A program made the position numbers and the translations under genes. 64,000 nt of DNA, from positions 1,116,001 to 1,180,000 of the forward strand of contig CAWJHQ010000011.1 of assembly GCA_963842775.1 (NCBI GenBank), read 5' to 3'. Shown here one piece after another: positions 48,139 through 57,125 of the stretch (its first letter is position 1; every line of letters begins with the position of its first letter). A model generated the notes under the pieces. It saw nothing but the letters and a program-made list of their open reading frames with translations, was not told where the DNA came from and did not search any database. This DNA comes from R-RK-3 sp963842775 (GTDB taxonomy: Bacteria; Pseudomonadota; Alphaproteobacteria; Rhizobiales; Rhodomicrobiaceae).

Positions 48139-48555
48139 ATGCTCGTCAGAGCCGCCATTGTCATGGCTTCTATCTTTATGGCGGGCCAAACGCTCGCCGC
48201 GGATACGTTGAATTCCGCGAGCGGAGACCCTGCCGCAATGAACCCGCAACCGGCGTCAACGGCGCAGGTCGTGATCGCGCCTCCCGGCTTCGGTCAGCTT
48301 GCCGACGGTGTCGATATGGGCGGGTCCGCCCTTCACGCCCAGGAGCTAAAGCGCATTGCGGTCTATGCCGCGATCGGCAACAGAGACGGAGTGGAGATTG
48401 CGTCGCAGCAACTGCGCCAGTTTGGCGTGACGCATGAAGAGGTGCAGGATGCGATCGATCGGACGCATCTGCACGGAGACACCACCGCCGCGCCGATGAC
48501 TTGCCAGAGCCGCATCGAGTCCGAGAGCAATCCGGCAATGAAGGTCAGCTACTGA
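48139..48555 (+). CDS. Exported protein of unknown function (138 aa)
   Basis: 138 residues with an AGGAG site 8 bp before the ATG. A signal peptide ends at GQTLAADT. The mature part contains a predicted helical unit (LHAQELKRIAVYAAIGNRDGVEIASQQLRQFG, then THEEVQDAIDRTHLHG) resembling a small alpha-helical interaction domain, and a single Cys near the C-terminus. A strong terminator follows. I do not recognise the family; it forms its own transcription unit next to the 58-aa gene. Confidence 0.72.
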   Translation: MLVRAAIVMASIFMAGQTLAADTLNSASGDPAAMNPQPASTAQVVIAPPGFGQLADGVDMGGSALHAQELKRIAVYAAIGNRDGVEIASQQLRQFGVTHEEVQDAIDRTHLHGDTTAAPMTCQSRIESESNPAMKVSY

Positions 48556-48598
48556 GCGTTTTCCCACGCGAGCGAATGAGCTTTCGTCCAGTCGTTCC

Positions 48599-48644
48599 AA
48601 CCGCCCTGTTGAACTCGGCCACGAGCAGCAGGGCGGTTTTTTTT
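48599..48644 (+). terminator. Strong rho-independent terminator
   Basis: AACCGCCCTG (48599-48608) pairs with CAGGGCGGTT (48629-48638), and T runs to 48644. It ends the 48139-48555 unit. Confidence 0.85.
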
Positions 48645-49090
48645 GCGTCCCGCAGTCTCTCCCTTTGCAGATCGCCCTCGCTTCGTCCCATGCACATCAC
48701 GGGGTACGGCCCGTCCTTCGCGAAAGCGAGCAAGGCAACTTGCCCTCCGCACGATGACGATTGACGACCATCGCTAGCATGTCTATCGCACGAGCAAGGC
48801 ATCTTTTGTACTTTGCCACTGCGCACCCTGTACCCTGTGTCCTTCAGGCCGTAAAGGCAGCCTGGCGCCAGCGATAAGCATGTTGTGTTTCGATAAGAAT
48901 AGTTCGCGGCCAGAGACTTTCCGGAGCTGCCCCAAAAAAGGGCAGCGCGCGATCTTCAATCGGTGATGCGCTCTCGACACGCGGAGCCCAGCGACTCCAT
49001 GTTTCCCGTATGCGGCCGCTTTTGCGGCTTCGCACGTTGCGCACAATTCGGGATGGGACGTGAGAAAAACCCCTAAATTCAGGGATTTGC
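48645..49090. other. 446 bp interval without a gene, next to the tRNA scar
   Basis: I see no convincing coding region. It lies on the host-side flank of the tRNA-Gln fragment; no second copy of the fragment was noticed. Confidence 0.4.
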
Positions 49091-49137
49091 TGGCTGGGGG
49101 ACAAGGATTCGAACCTTGATTGACGGAGTCAGAGTCC
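49091..49137 (-). tRNA. 3' half of a tRNA-Gln(CTG) gene, probable attachment-site scar
   Basis: Read on the minus strand, the stretch runs from GGACTCTGACTCC (anticodon loop CTCTGAC, anticodon CTG) through the T-arm AAGGTTCGAATCCTTG to the acceptor end and CCA at 49091-49093. The 5' half (D-arm, acceptor 5' strand) is missing; sequence beyond 49137 is unrelated. A 3' fragment with a sharp boundary is what site-specific integration into a tRNA gene leaves at one end. By that logic the inserted DNA lies at coordinates above 49137. Not a functional tRNA. Confidence 0.75.
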
Positions 49138-49319
49138 TTTAACGACTAAGTAGAGTATAGAAAAATCAACTACTTAACCCGACGCCCGTTGCAACTTCTT
49201 CATCACAGTGCTGCACAGTTTGGAACCGATCCCCGCAAAATTCCCGCACGGAGTGGTCAGCCGGAATCGAGAGCGTTATAGTCGGCGAATTCCCAAATAG
49301 CGAATGGAAGTCGCCATAA

Positions 49320-50519
49320 ATGCACGCGAGCTTCATGGCACCAGCCGGAGATCAAGGCTTCGGACAAAAACTGATGCTGATTGCCGGGCTGCTCGCGGGG
49401 GGCGGATTTGCGTTCGTGTCAATTGCCGCGAATATGCGGTTCGGTGTCTCGCTTGCTACGAGCCCACTCGACCGCATCATCTACACTGCTCTCTCAATCG
49501 CTGCAGACTTGATCAAAATCGCTCTTCCGCTAGTGGTGGCCATCCTATGGCGGAATGGAGAGCGGATGTTCGCATTCGCAGGGGCGGTTTTCTGGATTGG
49601 CGCTGTGGCATTCTCGATATGCGCTGCGATCGGCTTCGCCGCCTCGACCCGTAGTCACATGCTCACTACTGGCGAGCAGCAAATTGAAAAACGAAGGGCT
49701 TGGGAGGCAAAGATCGTCCGTACTGAAGAACAGATCGATCTGCTTGGTGTTCATCGGCCGGCAAGTGTCATCCAGGCAGATATTGATATTCTGCTGCGCA
49801 CAGCTGGGGCGGACGATTGCACCGTTGTCAATGGCCCGGTTACGCGCGAGGTTTGTCCGAAGATTGATCGCCTAAAGCGCGAACTCGCCGCTTCGCGGGA
49901 AGCAGGGCGGTTGGAAGAGGATTTGGTAGCGGATCGAGAGACCCTATCCACGATACCCGTTCCCACTATGACAGCCGATCCGCAATCCGCAGCGCTCGGC
50001 GAACTTACCGGCTTTGGTGAAGGAGCGATCCGCAATTCCGTCGCCGTGCTTATCGCACTGCTAGTCGAGCTTGGCAGTGCCTTGGGCTTCACACTGATCA
50101 TTCTCGCGGCCCGCGCGAACGCGGCAAATTTGGGCGCTTCAATTCCTCCCGACGCTCTACAGTCGGCATTCGTCCTAAAGACGCGGCGACAGCACCCGCA
50201 AGCCGGATTGCATCTGTCCGACTTTCCAACGGATCTGGTAACGCGATGGGCATTGGCGCGGCTTGACGTGATAAGCAGTGAAGTGATTCAGGCTGAACAC
50301 GCTTATGAGGATTTTCGTGACTGGTGTTGCGCTCAGGGCGCCAGGGCGCTGACACCGCAGATGTTCGGGCGCCGCTTTACGGCAATCCACAAAGGCATGG
50401 GCGGGAAAAAGCTCAAGCGTCAAGGTCGCGCTTATTACTCAGGTGTGACCTTACAAGCTCAGCGTTCGGCTGGGATCAAAGACCGAGCTCAGGGCGCAAA
50501 GTCGCAGAGTTTTCAATAA
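49320..50519 (+). CDS. Membrane protein with primase-like C-terminal segment
   Basis: 399 residues. The N-terminal ~115 have three or four hydrophobic helices (KLMLIAGLLAGGGFAFVSIA, IALPLVVAILW, AVFWIGAVAFSICAAIGFA). A polar region with coiled-coil character follows (EKRRAWEAKIVRTEEQIDLL), then one more helix (VAVLIALLVELGSALGFTLI). The last ~80 residues (EHAYEDFRDWCCAQGARALTP, QMFGRRFTAIHKGMG, YYSGVTL) resemble the small DNA-binding segment at the end of phage/plasmid primases. It lies just inside the probable attachment site, so it is likely mobile-element cargo. Function unknown; ATG 49335 is an alternative start. Confidence 0.6.
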   Translation: MHASFMAPAGDQGFGQKLMLIAGLLAGGGFAFVSIAANMRFGVSLATSPLDRIIYTALSIAADLIKIALPLVVAILWRNGERMFAFAGAVFWIGAVAFSICAAIGFAASTRSHMLTTGEQQIEKRRAWEAKIVRTEEQIDLLGVHRPASVIQADIDILLRTAGADDCTVVNGPVTREVCPKIDRLKRELAASREAGRLEEDLVADRETLSTIPVPTMTADPQSAALGELTGFGEGAIRNSVAVLIALLVELGSALGFTLIILAARANAANLGASIPPDALQSAFVLKTRRQHPQAGLHLSDFPTDLVTRWALARLDVISSEVIQAEHAYEDFRDWCCAQGARALTPQMFGRRFTAIHKGMGGKKLKRQGRAYYSGVTLQAQRSAGIKDRAQGAKSQSFQ

Positions 50520-50990
50520 CGTGCCCCTTGTATTTGCTAGAGCCAGGTTGTTGTGGCTTTAGATCCGATATTGGACCCACTGCTGCCGCCGTTTCGCCCT
50601 GCCCTCGGTCTGCTGTCGCGCATCGAGTGCCGAGTACAAAGCCCCGGGGCCACATCGACCTCTACAAAAAAGGTGCTTCGTCATTGAGACGAAGCAAAGC
50701 CGCGAAAAAAGGCGTCCGAAAGCACCCAGGATTGCTGGCAGCCTGACCTTCTTGCTCCAGACCAACCGCGGGTGGCACGCGCAGCGAGGGTCGGCTCCTG
50801 GGCTCGCAGCGGACACGAAATTGCTGCCTTCACCTACGGCGGCCCTGGGCGTGCGAGATCGATTAGTTCGAGATGTGATCTATACGGACATAGGCGAGTG
50901 CTGTGTTTCAGCCTCGGGCCAGAAGGTGTCATCTAACAACATTTGAGTGGTATCGACCCGGGCGACCTTGCCGTCTCTGGCGCTCGCGGC
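50520..50990. other. 471 bp interval with a terminator for the chemoreceptor gene
   Basis: No gene is visible. It contains one clear transcription stop for leftward transcripts, listed separately. Confidence 0.5.
50664..50696 (-). terminator. Rho-independent terminator, minus strand
   Basis: A perfect 9 bp stem (TGCTTCGTC 50674-50682 with GACGAAGCA 50688-50696) is followed on the minus strand by CC and six T. It probably ends transcription from the chemoreceptor gene about 300 bp away. Confidence 0.7.
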
Positions 50991-53261
50991 TCAGGCGGCC
51001 TTTCGTGCCGTCTTGTCCTTCGATCGAGGATCCTCGAGCTGAGATGTCACGGGCGGGGCGGCATGATGTTCGCCTAGTTCGGAGGCGATCGCCTCAATGA
51101 AATGCCGAACGGCCTCAGAGAGGGCACCTGAAACTGCCTGCAGTCGATCTGACGCCGAGGCTATGCTCCTGGCCTCGTTACCTGTCTGCTCGGACACTTG
51201 GATGACCAGACGAGAGCTCTCAGCCGCCTGGCGCGTACTCGACGCGGCAACATGAACGTTATGGGCAATGTCTGCCGTGGCTGCCTGCTGTTCTGTGACA
51301 GCCGTCGCAACAGATACGGCGAGGCTATGGATCTCGCCAACCTGCGCGCCAATCGCCCGGATGGCAGTTGCTGCTATATCAGTTGTCATTTGGACGGTTT
51401 GAATTTGCTGCGCAATCTCATCCGTAGCGGTGGCAGTCTGCTCGGACAATGCTTTAACCTCCCCCGCAACCACTGCGAAGCCGCGTCCGGCCTCGCCTGC
51501 GCGCGCCGATTCGATCGTCGCATTGAGAGCCAGCAGGCTGGTTTGCTGTGCGATAGCCCGGATCAAAGTGACTACGCTATCGATCTTGCGGACGGCCGCG
51601 GTCAGCTTGGCAACTTCCTGGTCTGTCGCCTGAGTCTTCTGCGTCGCTGCGCCGACAATTGAGCTTGTGTGAGTGGCTTGCGAAGCGATTTCCCGGATCG
51701 ACTCATCAAGTTGATTGGTCGCTGCGGCCACGGCTTCCGCGCCGGATGCCGCATTCTTGCATGCGGTTGCGGACGCGCCCGCTTCGGCACTGCCCTGTTC
51801 CGCCGCCTGGAGAAGTGATTGGGAAGCGGTTCGCAGGCCGCCCACCTCGCTCAGAAGGATTTGCAGATTTTTGGTAATAGCATCCTGGAAGATGAGGAGG
51901 TGCCGGTGCACCAATTGCTGACGGAGCACCTCTTTATCCCGCGTCCCTTGCATAGCGGCTTCAAGCCGCGCGCGTTCAGCGGCATTGACTTGGAAGATGT
52001 CCACGGTGCGCGCCATTGCGCCGATCTCATCGCACCGATCTCGATCCGGAACGGTTACGTCGAGAGCGCCATCGGCAAGTTTGACCATCGTGCCAGTGAG
52101 ACGCCGGATCGGCATCACGATATTGTTTGCGCATATCACGCTGATAATTATCGCGGTGACAATCCCGGCCATAACGATGGCACCAATGATTGGTAGAGCC
52201 TGCGACACACTTCTCTCGGCCGATGCCTTGGCGACATCGTTTCGCTGTCCTACCGTCACGCGCGCATTCTCGAGCGTGGCGATGTAATCGGCTTCGGTTG
52301 AAGCGGCCTGCTGCTGCATCGCGACGATCTCGGCACCGATCGCAAGAGCTTCGCGCTGCGCCGCATACAGACCTCCGTCCGAGAACAGCATCTGCTCAAG
52401 CTTGCCAAGACTGTCTGAAAGAGTTGCGACTTGCTGCTTTCCCGCGTCCGTGCGCAAACGGCTCGCCACTCGCTTGGTCGCTCCGGCGGCAGTTCTGAAA
52501 ATGGACTGCACACGTTTCTGGATCGCGTCGAGTTCGTCGGTCTGGATTGTGTTCACATAGGAGTTAGTGGCTTCCTGAAGCTTTATCGTATCCCGCATCA
52601 GCTTGTTGACGCCCTGGAGCAGCGGAAATGTTTCAGTCAGTGTCTGCGCAAAGGCGCCGCCAAGGCTATCGACGGTGGCTTGCCCCGTTTGTACGCTGAC
52701 CTTCGCGCGATCCTCACTTTCGACGATCTCGATCTCCGCGTCATTGGCCATTTTGGCGAGCTTTTCATCGAAGCTGCGGCGAGCTGCATCGAACGCCTCC
52801 GCGAGCCTCCTGGTATTCGCATTGGCGGCCAAGTCGCGCGCATGCGTCGCCAGTAGTGCTTGCAGGCTCTCCGCGAAACCTCGCTGACGGACCTCTATGC
52901 TTCCTATATCGACCGAAAGCCCAGCGTTGGCTGCCAGTTGACGCAAGGCTTCGATGCTTCGACGTGCGGCGGCTTCGAGATCGCTGAGCTGCTTCGCTGC
53001 GGCGTTATCTTTGCCGGAGCTTTTCATGGCATTGAGAGACACGACACGCATCTGCTGGGCGTTTTCGACGAGGCTCAGCGCATGGCCGAGCATCGGCGAT
53101 GTGACCTCGGAAAACACCGAGACGCTAGTACCGATGCGGTGAACGAAGAATAATCCTGAGGCCCCACAAGCGGCGATGAGAAGCGACAAACTCAGAAATG
53201 CGAGGATCAACTTGCCGCGTATCTGCAAATTGCCGAGCGATGGCAGGCCGAAACGGGGCAT
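50991..53261 (-). CDS. Methyl-accepting chemotaxis protein
   Basis: 756 residues from ATG 53261 (GGAG 11 bp upstream; a longer frame to 53315 lacks a good site). Transmembrane helix 1 is LILAFLSLSLLIAACG. A long helical periplasmic sensor of about 340 residues follows, then helix 2 (PIIGAIVMAGIVTAIIISVIC), a HAMP domain (IVMPIRRLTGTMVKLADGALDV) and the cytoplasmic signalling hairpin, with tip QQTSLLALNATIESARAGEAGRG in order. It should cluster at the pole and control CheA. The ligand is unknown; the sensor looks like a four-helix bundle. No che genes are nearby. Confidence 0.92.
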   Translation of the reverse strand: MPRFGLPSLGNLQIRGKLILAFLSLSLLIAACGASGLFFVHRIGTSVSVFSEVTSPMLGHALSLVENAQQMRVVSLNAMKSSGKDNAAAKQLSDLEAAARRSIEALRQLAANAGLSVDIGSIEVRQRGFAESLQALLATHARDLAANANTRRLAEAFDAARRSFDEKLAKMANDAEIEIVESEDRAKVSVQTGQATVDSLGGAFAQTLTETFPLLQGVNKLMRDTIKLQEATNSYVNTIQTDELDAIQKRVQSIFRTAAGATKRVASRLRTDAGKQQVATLSDSLGKLEQMLFSDGGLYAAQREALAIGAEIVAMQQQAASTEADYIATLENARVTVGQRNDVAKASAERSVSQALPIIGAIVMAGIVTAIIISVICANNIVMPIRRLTGTMVKLADGALDVTVPDRDRCDEIGAMARTVDIFQVNAAERARLEAAMQGTRDKEVLRQQLVHRHLLIFQDAITKNLQILLSEVGGLRTASQSLLQAAEQGSAEAGASATACKNAASGAEAVAAATNQLDESIREIASQATHTSSIVGAATQKTQATDQEVAKLTAAVRKIDSVVTLIRAIAQQTSLLALNATIESARAGEAGRGFAVVAGEVKALSEQTATATDEIAQQIQTVQMTTDIAATAIRAIGAQVGEIHSLAVSVATAVTEQQAATADIAHNVHVAASSTRQAAESSRLVIQVSEQTGNEARSIASASDRLQAVSGALSEAVRHFIEAIASELGEHHAAPPVTSQLEDPRSKDKTARKAA

Positions 53262-53336
53262 CGTCAAGATCTCCGGGCGAGGGCGTGGGATGAAGGTGCA
53301 GTGACGGCGCGGCATGGTTCCGCGCCGTCATACCGT

Positions 53337-54302
53337 TCAGTTGGAAGTCACTTTTATCGGAGCGTTCGGACGAAACACCTGAATGCGATTGTTCGCTGTA
53401 TCCGCGACGTAGACGAGACCAGTATTCTTGTCGACGATAATGCCGTGCAGGTTTCCAAATTCGCCGTTGCCGGCACCTTTCTTGCCCCACATGGTGATGA
53501 ACTTCCCGGCTTTATCGAAAACCTGGATACGATCATTCCCGATTTCCGTTACATAGATGTTATCGTATTTGTCGATCGCGATGCCTGCGGGTGCCTTGAA
53601 TTCGCCGGCTCCGTTGCCCGTCTTTCCCCAGGTCGTGAGAAACTTTCCGGTTGCATCGAAGGTCTGGATGCGGTCGTTCTTCAGGTCGGCGACATAAAGA
53701 GTACCGTCGCTGGCAAACTTTGCCGATTCCGGATTGTTCATCTTGCCGGGTTCAGATCCTATCCCGCCGAAATCGAAGAGGAACTTCCCATCTAGATCGA
53801 AGACGTCGACACGATGATTACCTGCTTCTGGCATGTAGAGCTTACCATCGCGGATATCCATGAACTCCGATTTTATGTTCTGACCCTTCTCAGAACCGTA
53901 TTCACTGAAGCTCAGAAGCCATTTGAAGGCAGCATCGTACTTCTTAATAAATCCCGAATTGTAGTCCGCGATAAAGATGTTACCTTGCGGGTCGACAGCG
54001 ATCCCTTCCGGCTTGTCGAGGTTCGCATCGTTGTCGCCTTTACCACCAAAGCGACTGATGAACTTGCCAGTGGTCTTGTCAAACACTTGGACCCAGGCGT
54101 GCGCCGCATCAGTTGCCAGCAGATGCCCGTTCTTCGTAAACGCGAAGTCCTCGACATATTTGAACTGGCCGTCGCCGGTACCTTCCGAGCCAATATTCAT
54201 CACATGTTCGAACTTGATTGCAGAATCCTGGGCATGCACGCCGTTCACGGCAAAGGCCAAGCCTATCGCGACTGCGCGAGCTATGAGTGCGTTCTGGACC
54301 AT
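53337..54302 (-). CDS. Exported NHL-repeat beta-propeller protein
   Basis: 321 residues. A signal peptide ends at NGVHAQD. The remainder contains six regular repeats of the NHL type (for example LDKPEGIAVDPQGNIFIADY, FKAPAGIAIDKYDNIYVTE, NRIQVF), giving a six-bladed propeller. No catalytic motif is present; these proteins usually bind ligands or partners outside the cytoplasm. The start may be ATG 54302 or 54308. It lies 75 bp upstream of the chemoreceptor gene in the same direction, so it could be a binding partner of the receptor, but that is inference. Confidence 0.85.
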   Translation of the reverse strand: MVQNALIARAVAIGLAFAVNGVHAQDSAIKFEHVMNIGSEGTGDGQFKYVEDFAFTKNGHLLATDAAHAWVQVFDKTTGKFISRFGGKGDNDANLDKPEGIAVDPQGNIFIADYNSGFIKKYDAAFKWLLSFSEYGSEKGQNIKSEFMDIRDGKLYMPEAGNHRVDVFDLDGKFLFDFGGIGSEPGKMNNPESAKFASDGTLYVADLKNDRIQTFDATGKFLTTWGKTGNGAGEFKAPAGIAIDKYDNIYVTEIGNDRIQVFDKAGKFITMWGKKGAGNGEFGNLHGIIVDKNTGLVYVADTANNRIQVFRPNAPIKVTSN

Positions 54303-54308
54303 GTACAC

Positions 54309-54922
54309 GAAATCCTTTTTCCGCCCGTCATTGCGGGGCGCGGTCAGTCTATGGAAAAGCGATTAACAATCAGTGGTTGTGGTCAACGGGATCCAGAACT
54401 AACTGTGCTACCAAAGAGCTGCTGAAAGTTTCGAGAGCCTGGGCAACGGCTCCTCGCTTGGCACTGTTAGTGGTATGGCAGTGCGCTTTTCTCCTTAGGG
54501 ACATGAAGCGAATTGCGGCCGAGTCAAGCTATATGAGACCTACGAGGAACTGCACCGAGCGATAGCCGAATTGCCGAGAGCATGTCGGGGGTTAGATGGT
54601 AAGCGGGCTGAGTTCAAAACGCCGACCGCCGAATTTGACCCAACGCAGACATAGAACGACAACAGTTGCGCCGGCTGAACGGTTATTTTCTGACGGGATT
54701 TAGGGCTGGGAAGTGGGGGCGGGCACGGGCTGACAGCGCCTTGCGCTTCAAACAATCTGCAGGTGTCTCGGTCAAAGCACAGTATAACTGCGTATGATAT
54801 GGGGTGTAGCGACGTGACGGCTTAGGTGCTTAGATTGCTAGCGAATTTGATCTGGTCTTCAAGGTGCGGCGATTGGGTCTGATCCATTTCCCTTTTTCCA
54901 ATGATGCTTTGAGCGGAAGCCT
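54309..54922. other. 614 bp intergenic region between divergent genes
   Basis: No gene, RNA or clear repeat is visible. It should carry the promoters of the divergent NHL and protease genes. Confidence 0.4.
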
Positions 54923-57112
54923 ATGACAGGCAACGGAAAATGCCGCCTACGAATAGAGGTCATCGCAGGCGAAAAAGCGCAAAAGCGGACCGTCGGATCG
55001 AAGCGGACGGTCATCGCAGCTTTTTTTCTGTCCTTGATGTTCGCTTTGCTGATTTAATCCCTCTCCATCGAATACTTCAGCACGTTTCCACCAGCCTTTG
55101 CTGCGGGCAAGGACAAAGCCAAGGACAAAGCCAATGGAAATGGCAATGGAGGCGGTGCAAAGGGTAGCGCCAATGGAGAGGCAAATGGCAACGGAGCTGG
55201 GAATGGCAACGGCAACGCAAATGGCCTTAACAACGGCATCACCAACGGAAACGGCATAGGCATCGACTTGGGCGACGGCGTTGGCATGGGGATTGGCGTC
55301 GGAGATGGGGACACTATCGGCGTCGGAATCGGCATCAATCTCGGTGAAAAGCCAGGCCACCGCCTGGAAACGGAGTCCGGCCATGATGATCGGCCCGGAT
55401 GGCGCGGCCCTGAAGGGCATGGCTGGTCACCTGGCAACGGCGCCGAGAAGCACAAGGCGAACGGACCCGATACTCTCGATCTAGGCGAGCGGTTTGGCAT
55501 CGGCCGCATCGACAACCCCTCTAAGAGCAATATCGATGAGCTCAGCAAGTTGTTGGATCCGGATCACGCCGACAAGCAGGAGATTAGCCCCGGCCACGGA
55601 AATGCCGGAGGCAGCGATAACGCAACTGCTGGAAATGTGGATAGACAGTCTGCTGCTGCGAATGGAAAGTCCGAGCCTTCCGCGGGCGCCGCAAAGGTGA
55701 CCGCGGATGGCAACGGCAATGGGAATGTCAAAGGCAATGGCGACGCGAAAGGCAACGGCAATGCCAATGGCAACGGTAAGGCATTAGGCAAGACCACAGA
55801 GCACGACAACGGCAAAGCACTGGCAAAAGGCAAGGATAAGAATAAGGACGCAGAAGATGACCCTGTAGCGCAGCAGCCTGTCTCACCGGCCGTTGCGAGC
55901 CGGGTGGGTTCGGCAGACACCTCAACGCCGATGATCGGCGTTGGCTCCTATATTGAGCGGCAAGTGCTTGCACTCGGTCTCAGTCCTGCTGCGATGACCC
56001 GCGTCAGGCAACTCGGGTTCAGTTTAAGCGATACCGGGCTGGAGCAGGATACAAAAGCGCTTGTCACGCTTTACGCGCCGGCGCGCCTCGATGCACTGGC
56101 GGCAATTGCTTTGCTGCAAAGAGAGATCCCCCACGAGACCTTCCAATTGAACCGAATCTATCGCCCCTACAACACGGCGACGAAGGATGATCTCGATAAG
56201 ACCGATCTGGAAGATCCTGGCGCGAACGACCGATGCCGCGGCGACAAATGCTACGGGAAGGCTGCAATCGGCTGGAGGGACGAACTCGCCAGTTGTGCGC
56301 GTGATGTCAATGTCGGCGTTATCGACACCGATGTCGACCTTCAGCACCCGACATTTTCCGGCCAGAAGATCACGCGCAGGATGTTTCTGGCAGACGGAAA
56401 GCAACCTTCCCCCAGCGGGCATGGGACCGGCGTCCTGGCTCTTCTCGCAGGGCGTCCGGATAGCGACACTCCGGGGCTGATCCCTGAGGCCAAATTTTTT
56501 GTCGCGAACGTCTTTTTTACCGATGGCAATGGCGAGACAATCACCGATACGGTCTCGCTTTTGAAATCGTTGGAATGGATGAGTGCGTCGCAGGCCAGGG
56601 TCATCAATATGAGTTTTTCAGGACCTGAGGACGAACTCGTTCAGGTCCGTCTCAAGTCGATGCGCGAGCGCGGCTTCGTCTTTACAGCCGCCGCCGGGAA
56701 TGAGGGGCCAGCGGCCTTGCCGACCTATCCTGCAGCCTATCCGGAGGTCATCGCGGTAACGGCGGTGACGAAGGACAAGCGGATCTACCCTTCTGCAAAT
56801 CGCGGTGCTTACATCGATCTCGCCGCTCCTGGGGTAGGCATCTGGACCGCCATGTCCGAGACTCGGGAGGGTTATAGGACGGGAACATCGTTTGCCACGC
56901 CATTTGCAACCGCTGTGTTGGCGCTTCAAAGCCAGGATTTGATGTCTGCGCCCAAAAACGAATTGCTTGACCATGTGAACATCGTCAAGTTGGGATCGAA
57001 GGCGCGAGATCCGATCTACGGCAGGGGGTTGCTGCAGGCACCGAGCGAGTGTTCGAGCGCTAAGGCATCGGTTTCCAACTTGGCGCCAGCAACGAGCGCG
57101 ATCCCGCGATAG
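54923..57112 (+). pseudogene. Subtilisin-like (S8) serine protease interrupted by an in-frame TAA
   Basis: From ATG 54923 (GCGGAAG upstream) the frame encodes 44 residues ending in a hydrophobic stretch (VIAAFFLSLMFALLI), then TAA at 55055-55057. The same frame continues open with FPPAFAAGKDKAKDK and on to TGA-free coding up to 57112. No usable start occurs before TTG 55268, inside a repeat-rich region. Next comes a long low-complexity domain of Asn-Gly and Lys-Gly repeats (to about 55900). The protease domain has Asp in VGVIDTDVD (near 56320), His in SGHGTGVLAL (near 56418) and Ser in GTSFATPFAT (near 56887). The stop sits in the export signal, so without readthrough the protein would not be made or exported. 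A nonsense mutation or sequence error is likelier than recoding. Confidence 0.75.
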
Positions 57113-57125
57113 GCACAGGGCACTG

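Noticed and set aside
48545..48826. A 93-codon minus-strand frame opposite the terminator region
   Set aside because: It contains the T-rich terminator of the upstream gene, has no ribosome site and no family resemblance; noise.
55090..55300. Regular repeats as a possible CRISPR array
   Set aside because: The repeat units are short, degenerate, contiguous and in frame with the protease; they encode a low-complexity protein domain.
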